Part shown: piece after piece, positions 11,701 to 25,115 of the stretch
Position numbering within the stretch: the first letter of the stretch is position 1
Layout: each line of letters begins with the position of its first letter
The notes under the pieces: model-generated
What the model saw: only the letters and a program-made list of their open reading frames with translations
What the model was told of the DNA's origin: nothing
Database searches by the model: none
Assembly: GCA_963932145.1 (NCBI GenBank)
Contig: CAWVQA010000079.1
Location: 1-64,000, forward strand
DNA from: Acanthosepion lycidas
Lineage: Eukaryota; Mollusca; Cephalopoda; Sepiida; Sepiidae
DNA length: 64,000 nucleotides
Direction: 5' to 3'
Program-made: the position numbers and the translations under genes

Positions 11701-14200
11701 TGTTTTACACAACTTTTAATTACATAGCGATTTACATGCAAAATCTAGCTGTTTTGACTACTTTTTACGCTAGTTTGTAAATATCAATAACTGTTTGAAA
11801 ACATTAGAAAAACAATGAAATATTGAAAATCGATATGAAATCAATCAAAACTTATTGATTTTAACTAGTTTCAGATGTTTTGACAAAGTTTTATTTAAGA
11901 TTTTATGTTTTACACAACTTTTAATTACATAGCGATTTACATGCAAAATCTTAGCTTTTTTCACTACTTTTTCAACGCTAGTTTGTAAATATCAATAACT
12001 GTTTGAAAACATTAGAAAAACAATGAAATTATTGAAAATCGATATGAAATCAATCAAAACTTATTGATTTTAACTAGTTTCAGAAGTTTTGACAAAGTTT
12101 TATTTAAGATTTTATGTTTTACACAACTTTTAATTACATAGCGATTTACATGCAAAATCTAGCTTTTTTCACTACTTTTTCAACGCTAGTTTGTAAATAT
12201 CAATAACTGTTTGAAAACATTAGAAAAACAATGAAATTATTGAAAATCGATATGAAATCAATCAAAACTTATTGATTTTAACTAGTTTCAGATGTTTTGA
12301 CAAAGTTTTATTTAAGATTTTATGTTTTACACAACTTTTAATTACATAGCGATTTACATGCAAAATCTAGCTTTTTTCACTACTTTTTCAACGCTAGTTT
12401 GTAAATATGAATAACTGTTTGAAAACATTAGAAAAACAATGAAATTATTGAAAAATCGATATGAAATCAATCAAAACTTATTGATTTTAACTAGTTTCAG
12501 AAGTTTTGACAAAGTTTTATTTAAGATTTTATGTTTTACACAACTTTTAATTACATAGCGATTTACATGCAAAATCTAGCTTTTTTCACTACTTTTTAAC
12601 GCTAGTTTGTAAATATCAATAACTGTTTGAAAACATTAGAAAAACAATGAAATTATTGAAAATCGATATGAAATCAATCAAAACTTATCGATTTTAACTA
12701 GTTTCAGATGTTTTGACAAAGTTTTATTTAAGATTTTATGTTTTACACAATTTTAATTACATAGCGATTTACATGCAAAAATCTAGCTTTTTTCACTACT
12801 TTTTCAACGCTAGTTTGTAAATATCAATAACTGTTTGAAAACATTAGAAAAACAATGAAATTATTGAAAATCGATATGAAATCAATCAAAACTTATTGAT
12901 TTTAACTAGTTTCAGAAGTTTTGACAAAGTTATATTTAAGATTTTATGTTTTACACAACTTTAATTACATAGCGATTTACATGCAAAATCTAGCTTTTTT
13001 CAATACTTTTTCAACGCTAGTTTGTAAATATCAATAACTGTTTGAAAACATTAGAAAAACAATGAATTATTGAAAATCGATATGAAATCAATCAAAACTT
13101 ATTGATTTTAACTAGTTTCAGAAGTTTTGACAAAGTTATATTTAAGATTTATGTTTTACACAACTTTTTAATTACATAGCGATTTACATGCAAAATCTAG
13201 CTGTTTTGACTACTTTTTAACGCTAGTTCGTAAATATGAATAACTGTTTGAAAACATTAGAAAAACAATGAAATTATTGAAAATTGAATGAAATCAATCA
13301 AAACTTATTGATTTTAACTAGTTTCAGAAGTTTTGACAAAGTTTTATTTAAGATTTTATGTTTTACACAACTTTTAATTACATAGCGATTTACATGCAAA
13401 ATCTAGCTTTTTTCACTACTTTTTAACGCTAGTTTGTAAATATCAATAACTGTTTGAAAACATTAGAAAAACAACGAAATTATTGAAAATCGATATGAAA
13501 TCAATCAAAACTTATCGATTTAACTAGTTTCAGATGTTTTGACAAAGTTTTATTTAAGATTTTATGTTTTACACAACTTTTAATTACATAGCGATTTACA
13601 TGCAAAATCTAGCTTTTTTCACTACTTTTTCAACGCAAGTTTGTAAATATCAATACTGTTTGAAAACATTAGAAAAACAATGAAATTATTGAAAATCGAT
13701 ATGAAATCAATCAAAACTTATTGATTTTAACTAGTTTCAGAGTTTTGACAAAGTTATATTTAAGATTTTATGTCTTACACAACTTTTAATTACATAGCGA
13801 TTTACATGCAAAATCTAGCTTTTTTCACTACTTTTCAACGCTAGTTTGTAAATATCAATAACTGTTTGAAAACATTAGAAAAAACAATGAAATTATTGAA
13901 AATCGATATGAAATCAATCAAAACTTATTGATTTTAACTAGTTTCAGAAGTTTTGACAAAGTTTTATTTAAGATTTTATGTTTTACACAACTTTTAATTA
14001 CATAGCGATTTACATGCAAAATCTAGCTTTTTTCACTACTTTTTTCAACGCTAGTTTGTAAATATCAATAACTGTTTGAAAACATTAGAAAAACAATGAA
14101 ATTGTTGAAAATCGATATGAAATCAATCAAAACTTATTGATTTAACTATGGTTTTCAGATGTTTTGACAAAGTTTTATTTAAGATTTATCTTTTACACAA
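8760..14200 (+). repeat. Array A indel-rich block
   Basis: The monomers are ordinary, but one-base insertions and deletions, mostly in A or T runs, occur every 100-200 bp. Examples: acaaaacaaag near 8769, attttaatg near 9207, ttatttgaaaatc near 9333, cataggcgat near 11307, aaagtgtatat near 11472, aatcttagc near 11948, and ctatggttttcag near 14146. Each is private to one monomer. Such changes are rare from 14.2 to 23.7 kb and in array B, which suggests uncorrected sequencing error more than biology. Confidence 0.7.
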
Positions 14201-16199
14201 CTTTTAATTACATAGCGATTTACAAGCAAAATCTAGCTTTTTTCACTACTTTTTCAACGCTAGTTTGTAAATATCAATAACTGTTTGAAAACATTAGAAA
14301 AACAATGAAATTATTGAAAATCGATATGAAATCAATCAAAACTTATTGATTTTAACTAGTTTCAGATGTTTTGACAAAGTTTTATTTAAGATTTTATGTT
14401 TTACACAACTTTTAATTACATAGCGATTTACATGCAAAATCTAGCTTTTTTCACTACTTTTTCAACGCTAGTTTGTAAATATCAATAACTGTTTGAAAAC
14501 ATTAGAAAAACAATAAAATTATTGAAAATCGATATGAAATCAATCAAAACGTATTGATTTAACTAGTTTCAGAAGTTTTGACAAAGTTATATTTAAGATT
14601 TTATGTTTTACACAACTTTTAATTACATAGCGATTTACATGCAAAATCTAGCTTTTTTCACTACTTTTTCAACGCTAGTTTGTAAATATCAATAACTGTT
14701 TGAAAACATTAGAAAAACAATGAAATTATTGAAAATCGATATGAAATCAATCAAAACTTATTGATTTTAACTAGTTTCAGAAGTTTTGACAAAGTTTTAT
14801 TTAAGATTTTATGTTTTACACAACTTTTAATTACATAGCGATTTACATGCAAAATCTAGCTTTTTTCACTACTTTTTCAACGCTAGTTTGTAAATATCAA
14901 TAACTGTTTGAAAACATTAGAAAAACAATGAAATTATTGAAAATCGATATGAAATCAATCAAAACTTATTGATTTTAACTAGTTTCAGATGTTTTGACAA
15001 AGTTTTATTTAAGATTTTATCTTTTACACAACTTTTAATTACATAGCGATTTACAAGCAAAATCTAGCTTTTTTCACTACTTTTTCAACGCTAGTTTGTA
15101 AATATCAATAACAGTTTGAAAACATTAGAAAAACAATGAAATTATTGAAAATCGATATGAAATCAATCAAAACTTATTGATTTTAACTAGTTTCAGATGT
15201 TTTGACAAAGTTTTATTTAAGATTTTATGTTTTACACAACTTTTAATTACATAGCGATTTACATGCAAAATCTAGCTTTTTTCACTACTTTTTCAACGCT
15301 AGTTTGTAAATATCAATAACTGTTTGAAAACATTAGAAAAACAATAAAATTATTGAAAATCGATATGAAATCAATCAAAACTTATTGATTTTAACTAGTT
15401 TCAGAAGTTTTGACAAAGTTATATTTAAGATTTTATGTTTTACACAACTTTTAATTACATAGCGATTTACATGCAAAATCTAGCTTTTTTCACTACTTTT
15501 TCAACGCTAGTTTGTAAATATCAATAACTGTTTGAAAACATTAGAAAAACAATGAAATTATTGAAAATCGATATGAAATGAATCAAAACTTATTGATTTT
15601 AACTAGTTTCAGAAGTTTTGACAAAGTTTTATTTAAGATTTTATGTTTTCACAACTTTTAATTACATAGCGATTTACATGCAAAATCTAGCTTTTTTCAC
15701 TACTTTTTCAACCCTAGTTTGTAAATATCAATAACTGTTTGAAAACATTAGAAAAACAATGAAATTATTGAAAATCGATATGAAATCAATCAAAACTTAT
15801 TGATTTTAACTAGTTTCAGAAGTTTTGACAAAGTTTTATTTAAGATTTTATGTTTTACACAACTTTTAATTACATAGCGATTTACATGCAAAATCTAGCT
15901 TTTTTCACTACTTTTTCAACGCTAGTTTGTAAATATCAATAACTGTTTGAAAACATTAGAAAAACAATGAAATTGTTGAAAATCGATATGAAATCAATCA
16001 AAACTTATTGATTTTAACTAGTTTCAGATGTTTTGACAAAGTTTTATTTAAGATTTTATCTTTTACACAACTTTTAATTACATAGCGATTTACAAGCAAA
16101 ATCTAGCTTTTTTCACTACTTTTTCAACGCTAGTTTGTAAATATCAATAACTGTTTGAAAACATTAGAAAAACAATGAAATTATTGAAAATCGATATGA

Positions 16200-19100
16200 A
16201 ATCAATCAAAACTTATTGATTTTAACTAGTTTCAGAAGTTTTGACAAAGTTTTATTTAAGATTTTATGTTTTACACAACTTTTAATTACATAGCGATTTA
16301 CATGCAAAATCTAGCTTTTTTCACTACTTTTTCAACGCTAGCTTGTAAATATCAATAACTGTTTGAAAACATTAGAAAAACAATAAAATTATTGAAAATC
16401 GATATGAAATCAATCAAAACTTAATGATTTTAACTAGTTTCAGAAGTTTTGACAAAGTTATATTTAAGATTTTATGTTTTACACAACTTTTAATTACATA
16501 GCGATTTACATGCAAAATCTAGCTTTTTTCACTACTTTTTCAACGCTAGTTTGTAAATATCAATAACTGTTTGAAAACATTAGAAAAACAATGAAATTAA
16601 TGAAAATCGAGATGAAATCAATCAAAACTTATTGATTTTAACTAGTTTCAGAAGTTTTGACAAAGTTATATTTAAGATTTTATGTTTTACACAACTTTTA
16701 ATTACATAGCGATTTACATGCAAAATCTAGCTGTTTTGACTACTTTTTAACGCTAGTTTGTAAATATCAATAACTGTTTGAAAACATTAGAAAAACAATG
16801 AAATTATTGAAAATCTATATGAAATCAATCAAAACTTATTGATTTTAACTAGTTTCAGAAGTTTTGACAAAGTTATATTTAAGATTTTATGTTTTACACA
16901 ACTTTTAATTACATAGCGATTTACATGCAAAATCTAGCTTTTTTCACTACATTTTCAACGCTAGTTTGTAAATATCAATAACTGTTTGAAAACATTAGAA
17001 AAACAATGAAATTATTGAAAATCGATATGAAATCAATCAAAACTTATTGATTTTAACAAGTTTCAGAAGTTTTGACAAAGTTTTATTTAAGATTTTATGT
17101 TTTACACAACTTTTAATTACATAGCGACTTACATGCAAAATCTAGCTTTTTTCACTACTTTTTCAACGCTAGTTTGTAAATATCAATAACTGTTTGAAAA
17201 CATTAGAAAAACAATAAAATTATTGAAAATCGATATGAAATCAATCAAAACTTATTGATTTTAACTAGTTTCAGAAGTTTTGACAAAGTTATATTTAAGA
17301 TTTTATGTTTTACACAACTTTTAATTACATAGCGATTTACATGCAAAATCAAGCTTTTTTCACTACTTTTTTAACGCTAGTTTGTAAATATCAATAACTG
17401 TTTGAAAACATTAGAAAAACAATGAAATTATTGAAAATCGATATGAAATCAATCAAAACTTATTGATTTTAACTAGTTTCAGAAGTTTTGACAAAGTTAT
17501 ATTTAAGATTTTATGTTTTACAGAACTTTTAATTACATAGCGATTTACATGCAAAATCTAGCTTTTTTCACTACTTTTTCAACGCTAGTTTGTAAATATC
17601 AATAACTGTTTGAAAACATTAGAAAAACAATGAAATTATTGAAAATCGATATGAAATCAATCAAAACTTATTGATTTTAACTAGTTTCAGAAGTTTTGAC
17701 AAAGTTATATTTAAGATTTTATGTTTTACACAACTTTTAATTACATAGCGATTTACATGCAAAATCTAGCTTTTTTCACTACTTTTTCAACGCTAGTTTG
17801 TAAATATCAATAACTGTTTGAAAACATTAGAAAAACAATGAAATTATTGAAAATCGATATGAAATCAATCAAAACTTATTGATTTTAACAAGTTTCAGAA
17901 GTTTTGACAAAGTTTTATTTAAGATTTTATGTTTTACACAACTTTTAATTACATAGCGACTTACATGCAAAATCTAGCTTTTTTCACTACTTTTTCAACG
18001 CTAGTTTGTAAATATCAATAACTGTTTGAAAACATTAGAAAAACAATAAAATTATTGAAAATCGATATGAAATCAATCAAAACTTATTGATTTTAACTAG
18101 TTTCAGAAGTTTTGACAAAGTTATATTTAAGATTTTATGTTTTACACAACTTTTAATTACATAGCGATTTACATGCAAAATCAAGCTTTTTTCACTACTT
18201 TTTTAACGCTAGTTTGTAAATATCAATAACTGTTTGAAAACATTAGAAAAACAATGAAATTATTGAAAATCGATATGAAATCAATCAAAACTTATTGATT
18301 TTAACTAGTTTCAGAAGTTTTGACAAAGTTATATTTAAGATTTTATGTTTTACAGAACTTTTAATTACATAGCGATTTACATGCAAAATCTAGCTTTTTT
18401 CACTACTTTTTCAACGCTAGTTTGTAAATATCAATAACTGTTTGAAAACATTAGAAAAACAATGAAATTATTGAAAATCGATATGAAATCAATCAAAACT
18501 TATTGATTTTAACTAGTTTCAGAAGTTTTGACAAAGTTTTATTTAAGATTTTATGTTTTACACAACTTTTAATTACATAGCGATTTACATGCAAAATCTA
18601 GCTTTTTTCACTACTTTTTCAACGCTAGCTTGTAAATATCAATAACTGTTTGAAAACATTAGAAAAACAATAAAATTATTGAAAATCGATATGAAATCAA
18701 TCAAAACTTAATGATTTTAACTAGTTTCAGAAGTTTTGACAAAGTTATATTTAAGATTTTATGTTTTACACAACTTTTAATTACATAGCGATTTACATGC
18801 AAAATCTAGCTTTTTTCACTACTTTTTCAACGCTAGTTTGTAAATATCAATAACTGTTTGAAAACATTAGAAAAACAATGAAATTAATGAAAATCGAGAT
18901 GAAATCAATCAAAACTTATTGATTTTAACTAGTTTCAGAAGTTTTGACAAAGTTATATTTAAGATTTTATGTTTTACACAACTTTTAATTACATAGCGAT
19001 TTACATGCAAAATCTAGCTGTTTTGACTACTTTTTAACGCTAGTTTGTAAATATCAATAACTGTTTGAAAACATTAGAAAAACAATGAAATTATTGAAAA

Positions 19101-20850
19101 TCTATATGAAATCAATCAAAACTTATTGATTTTAACTAGTTTCAGAAGTTTTGACAAAGTTATATTTAAGATTTTATGTTTTACACAACTTTTAATTACA
19201 TAGCGATTTACATGCAAAATCTAGCTTTTTTCACTACATTTTCAACGCTAGTTTGTAAATATCAATAACTGTTTGAAAACATTAGAAAAACAATGAAATT
19301 ATTGAAAATCGATATGAAATCAATCAAAACTTATTGATTTTAACAAGTTTCAGAAGTTTTGACAAAGTTTTATTTAAGATTTTGTTTTACACAACTTTTA
19401 ATTACATAGCGACTTACATGCAAAATCTAGCTTTTTTCACTACTTTTTCAACGCTAGTTTGTAAATATCAATAACTGTTTGAAAACATTAGAAAAACAAT
19501 AAAATTATTGAAAATCGATATGAAATCAATCAAAACTTATTGATTTTAACTAGTTTCAGAAGTTTTGACAAAGTTATATTTAAGATTTTATGTTTTACAC
19601 AACTTTTAATTACATAGCGATTTACATGCAAAATCAAGCTTTTTTCACTACTTTTTTAACGCTAGTTTGTAAATATCAATAACTGTTTGAAAACATTAGA
19701 AAAACAATGAAATTATTGAAAATCGATATGAAATCAATCAAAACTTATTGATTTTAACTAGTTTCAGAAGTTTTGACAAAGTTATATTTAAGATTTTATG
19801 TTTTACAGAACTTTTAATTACATAGCGATTTACATGCAAAATCTAGCTTTTTTCACTACTTTTTCAACGCTAGTTTGTAAATATCAATAACTGTTTGAAA
19901 ACATTAGAAAAACAATGAAATTATTGAAAATCGATATGAAATCAATCAAAACTTATTGATTTTAACTAGTTTCAGAAGTTTTGACAAAGTTATATTTAAG
20001 ATTTTATGTTTTACACAACTTTTAATTACATAGCGATTTACATGCAAAATCTAGCTTTTTTCACTACTTTTTCAACGCTAGTTTGTAAATATCAATAACT
20101 GTTTGAAAACATTAGAAAAACAATGAAATTATTGAAAATCGATATGAAATCAATCAAAACTTATTGATTTTAACAAGTTTCAGAAGTTTTGACAAAGTTT
20201 TATTTAAGATTTTATGTTTTACACAACTTTTAATTACATAGCGACTTACATGCAAAATCTAGCTTTTTTCACTACTTTTTCAACGCTAGTTTGTAAATAT
20301 CAATAACTGTTTGAAAACATTAGAAAAACAATAAAATTATTGAAAATCGATATGAAATCAATCAAAACTTATTGATTTTAACTAGTTTCAGAAGTTTTGA
20401 CAAAGTTATATTTAAGATTTTATGTTTTACACAACTTTTAATTACATAGCGATTTACATGCAAAATCAAGCTTTTTTCACTACTTTTTTAACGCTAGTTT
20501 GTAAATATCAATAACTGTTTGAAAACATTAGAAAAACAATGAAATTATTGAAAATCGATATGAAATCAATCAAAACTTATTGATTTTAACTAGTTTCAGA
20601 AGTTTTGACAAAGTTATATTTAAGATTTTATGTTTTACAGAACTTTTAATTACATAGCGATTTACATGCAAAATCTAGCTTTTTTCACTACTTTTTCAAC
20701 GCTAGTTTGTAAATATCAATAACTGTTTGAAAACATTAGAAAAACAATGAAATTATTGAAAATCGATATGAAATCAATCAAAACTTATTGATTTTAACTA
20801 GTTTCAGAAGTTTTGACAAAGTTATATTTAAGATTTTATGTTTTACACAA
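16200..20850 (+). repeat. Tandem 11-monomer duplication (~2,287 bp) in array A
   Basis: Diagnostic variants recur at a fixed distance: ttaatgatttt at 16421 and 18708, and gaaattaatgaaaatcgagatg-type monomers with the gatg at 16611 and 18898 (both 2,287 bp apart). The variant gcgacttac occurs at about 17121, 17953, 19406 and 20238, giving an inner step of 832 bp (four monomers). A 2 bp deletion near 19383 explains the one 2,285 bp step. This is a nested higher-order repeat of the kind made by unequal exchange. Confidence 0.8.
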
Positions 20851-23699
20851 CTTTTAATTACATAGCGATTTACATGCAAAATCTAGCTTTTTTCACTACT
20901 TTTTCAACGCTAGTTTGTAAATATCAATAACTGTTTGAAAACATTAGAAAAACAATGAAATTATTGAAAATCGATATGAAATCAATCAAAACTTATTGAT
21001 TTTAACTAGTTTCAGATGTTTTGACAAAGTTTTATTTAAGATTTTATCTTTTACACAACTTTTAATTACATAGCGATTTACAAGCAAAATCTAGCTTTTT
21101 TCACTACTTTTTCAACGCTAGTTTGTAAATATCAATAACAGTTTGAAAACATTAGAAAAACAATGAAATTATTGAAAATCGATATGAAATCAATCAAAAC
21201 TTATTGATTTTAACTAGTTTCAGATGTTTTGACAAAGTTTTATTTAAGATTTTATGTTTTACACAACTTTTAATTACATAGCGATTTACATGCAAAATCT
21301 AGCTTTTTTCACTACTTTTTCAACGCTAGTTTGTAAATATCAATAACTGTTTGAAAACATTAGAAAAACAATAAAATTATTGAAAATCGATATGAAATCA
21401 ATCAAAACTTATTGATTTTAACTAGTTTCAGAAGTTTTGACAAAGTTATATTTAAGATTTTATGTTTTACACAACTTTTAATTACATAGCGATTTACATG
21501 CAAAATCTAGCTTTTTTCACTACTTTTTCAACGCTAGTTTGTAAATATCAATAACTGTTTGAAAACATTAGAAAAACAATGAAATTATTGAAAATCGATA
21601 TGAAATCAATCAAAACTTATTGATTTTAACTAGTTTCAGATGTTTTGACAAAGTTTTATTTAAGATTTTATGTTTTACACAACTTTTAATTACATAGCGA
21701 TTTACATGCAAAATCTAGCTTTTTTCACTACTTTTTCAACGCTAGTTTGTAAATATCAATAACTGTTTGAAAACATTAGAAAAACAATGAAATTATTGAA
21801 AATCGATATGAAATGAATCAAAACTTATTGATTTTAACTAGTTTCAGAAGTTTTGACAAAGTTTTATTTAAGATTTTATGTTTTCACAACTTTTAATTAC
21901 ATAGCGATTTACATGCAAAATCTAGCTTTTTTCACTACTTTTTCAACGCTAGTTTGTAAATATCAATAACTGTTTGAAAACATTAGAAAAACAATGAAAT
22001 TATTGAAAATCGATATGAAATCAATCAAAACTTATTGATTTTAACTAGTTTCAGAAGTTTTGACAAAGTTTTATTTAAGATTTTATGTTTTACACAACTT
22101 TTAATTACATAGCGATTTACATGCAAAATCTAGCTTTTTTCACTACTTTTTCAACGCTAGTTTGTAAATATCAATAACTGTTTGAAAACATTAGAAAAAC
22201 AATGAAATTGTTGAAAATCGATATGAAATCAATCAAAACTTATTGATTTTAACTAGTTTCAGATGTTTTGACAAAGTTTTATTTAAGATTTTATCTTTTA
22301 CACAACTTTTAATTACATAGCGATTTACATGCAAAATCTAGCTTTTTTCACTACTTTTTCAACGCTAGTTTGTAAATATCAATAACTGTTTGAAAACATT
22401 AGAAAAACAATGAAATTATTGAAAATCGATATGAAATCAATCAAAACTTATTGATTTTAACTAGTTTCAGAAGTTTTGACAAAGTTTTATTTAAGATTTT
22501 ATGTTTTACACAACTTTTAATTACATAGCGAATTACATGCAAAATCTAGCTTTTTTCACTACTTTTTCAACGCTAGTTTGTAAATATCAATAACTGTTTG
22601 AAAACATTAGAAAAACAATGAAATTATTGAAAATCGATATGAAATCAATCAAAACTTATTGATTTTAACTAGTTTCAGAAGTTTTGACAAAGTTTTATTT
22701 AAGATTTTATGTTTTACACAACTTTTAATTACATAGCGATTTACATGCAAAATCTAGCTTTTTTCACTACTTTTTCAACGCTAGTTTGTAAATATCAATA
22801 ACTGTTTGAAAACATTAGAAAAACAATAAAATTATTGAAAATCGATATGAAATCAATCAAAACTTATTGATTTTAACTAGTTTCAGAAGTTTTGACAAAG
22901 TTATATTTAAGATTTTATGTTTTACACAACTTTTAATTACATAGCGATTTACATGCAAAATCTAGCTGTTTTGACTACTTTTTAACGCTAGTTTGTAAAT
23001 ATGAATAACTGTTTGAAAACATTAGAAAAACAATGAAATTATTGAAAATCGATATGAAATCAATCAAAACTTATTGATTTTAACTAGTTTCAGAAGTTCT
23101 GACAAAGTTATATTTAAGATTTTATGTTTTACACAACTTTTAATTACATAGCGATTTACATGCAAAATCTAGCTTTTTTCACTACTTTTTCAACGTTAGT
23201 TTGTAAATATCAATAACTGTTTGAAAACATTAGAAAAACAATGAAATTATTGAAAATCGATATGAAATCAATCAAAACTTATTGATTTTAACTAGTTTCA
23301 GAAGTTTTGACAAAGTTATATTTAAGATTTTATGTTTTACACAACTTTTAATTACATAGCGATTTACATGCAAAATCTAGCTGTTTTGACTACTTTTTAA
23401 CGCTAGTTTGTAAATATCAATAACTGTTTGAAAACATTAGAAAAACAATGAAATTATTGAAAATCGATATGAAATCAATCAAAACTTATTGATTTTAACT
23501 AGTTTCAGATGTTTTGACAAAGTTTTATTTAAGATTTTATGTTTTACACAACTTTTAATTACATAGCGATTTACATGCAAAATCTAGCTTTTTTCACTAC
23601 TTTTTCAACGCTAGTTTGTAAATATCAATAACTGTTTGAAAACATTAGAAAAACAATAAAATTATTGAAAATCGATATGAAATCAATCAAAACTTATTG

Positions 23700-25006
23700 A
23701 TTTTAACTAGTTTCAGATGTTTTGACAAAGTTATGTTTAAGATTTTATGTTTTACACAACTTTTAATTACATAGCGATTTACATGCAAAATCTAGCTGTT
23801 TTGATTACTTTTTCAACGTTAGTTTGAAAATATCAATAACTGTTTGAAAACATTAGAAAAACAATGAAATTATTGAAAATCGATATGAAATCAATCAAAA
23901 CTTTTTGATTTTATCTAGTTTCAGAAGTTTTGCCAAAGTTATATTAAAAATTATATGTTTTACACAGCTTTTAAATACATTGCAATTTACATGCAAAATC
24001 TAGCTGTTTTGACTACTTTTTCAACTCTAGATTGAAAATATTATTAACTCTTTGAAAACATTAGAAAAACAATGAAATTATTGAAAATCGATATGAAATC
24101 AATCAAAACTTATTGATTTCAACTAGTTTCATAAGTTTTGACAAAGTTATATTAAAAATTTTATGTTTTACACAGCTTTTAATTACATAGCGATTTACAT
24201 GCAAAATCTAGCTGTTTTGACTACTTTTTCAACGCTAGATTTAAAATATCAATAACTGTTTGAAAACGTTAGAAAAACAAGGAAATTATTGAAAATCCAT
24301 ATGAAATCAATCAAAACTTATTGATTTTAACTAGTTTCAGAAGTGTTGCCGAAGTTATATTAAAAATTTTGTTTTACACAGCATTTAATTACATTGCGAT
24401 TTACATGCAAAATCTAGGTGTTTTGTCTTTTTCAACGATAGTTTTCAGATATAAATAACTATGTGAAAACATTAGAAAAACAATGAAATTATTGAAAATC
24501 GATATGAAATCAATCAAAACTTATTGATTTTATCTAGTTTCAGAAGTCTTGCCAAAGTTATATTAAAAATTATATGTTTTACACAGCTTTTAATTACATA
24601 GCAATTTACATGCAAAATCTAGCTGTTTTGACTACTTTTTCAAACCTAGTTTGAAAATATCAGAAAAACAATGAAATTATTGGAAATCGATATGAAATCA
24701 ATCAAAATTTATTGTTTTCAACTAGTTTCATAAGTTTTTACAAAGTTTTATTACAAATTTTATGTTTTGCTAAGGTTTTCATTACATAGCGATTTACATG
24801 CCAAATCTAGCTGTTTTCAATACTTTTTCAACGCTAGTTTGCAAATATAAATAACTTTTTGAAAACATTAGAAAAACAATTAAATTATTGAAAATCGATA
24901 TGAAATCAATCAAATCTTGATTTCAACTAGTTTCATAACTTTTGACAAAGTTTTATTACAGATTTTATGTTTTGCAATGGTTTTAATTACCTTTCGATTT
25001 ACATGC
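23700..25006 (+). repeat. Diverged satellite subfamily at the right edge of array A
   Basis: From about 23.7 kb the monomers depart step by step from the consensus. Several share differences absent elsewhere: cacagc for cacaac, attaaaaatt for atttaagatt, and attgaaaat or tttgaaaat for tttgtaaat. Deletions occur near 24425 and 24660. Shared differences mean an older subfamily and not only random decay. LINE copy 2 follows directly. Gradual loss of homogeneity is typical of array edges. Confidence 0.8.
24995..25006 (+). repeat. Target-site duplication, 5' copy
   Basis: CGATTTACATGC here is repeated at 30164-30175 after the element. The match can be extended to 18 bp (24989-25006 against 30158-30175) with three mismatches, all in this diverged left copy. 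The word is part of the satellite monomer, so its presence on both sides also follows from insertion into a satellite; the abrupt junction right after it at 25007 supports a true duplication. Confidence 0.65.
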
Positions 25007-25115
25007 GGGACCTCGTCCTACACCCAAAACAGGAAAAGACACAGACAGCCCCATTCCCTCATCCAGTGCTAAGGGCGTCTCTCCGGTCAGCTATTCGGCA
25101 AAGCTTAGAGAGGAA

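Larger units (their letters stand above)
3626..25006 (+). repeat. Satellite array A, ~208 bp monomers
   Basis: About 103 head-to-tail monomers fill 21.4 kb. Each can be phased on the anchor acatagcgatttacatgc: consecutive anchors at 3834, 4042 and 4250 give 208 bp. Two linked classes alternate: one with cttttttcactactttttc before the aacgctag block (208 bp), and one with ctgttttgactactttttaa (about 207 bp). Other recurring variants are gttatattt or gttttattt, agaag or agatg, caataaaatt or caatgaaatt, and atgaata. Stops occur in all frames and I found no gene. Most monomers hold a dyad: AAATCAAT, 8 nt, ATTGATTT. Function is unknown; a centromeric or heterochromatic satellite is the likely class. 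Confidence 0.96.

Noticed and set aside
3626-25006. CRISPR array
   Set aside because: Tandem monomers of about 208 bp adjoin without unique spacers; this is satellite DNA in a eukaryotic context.
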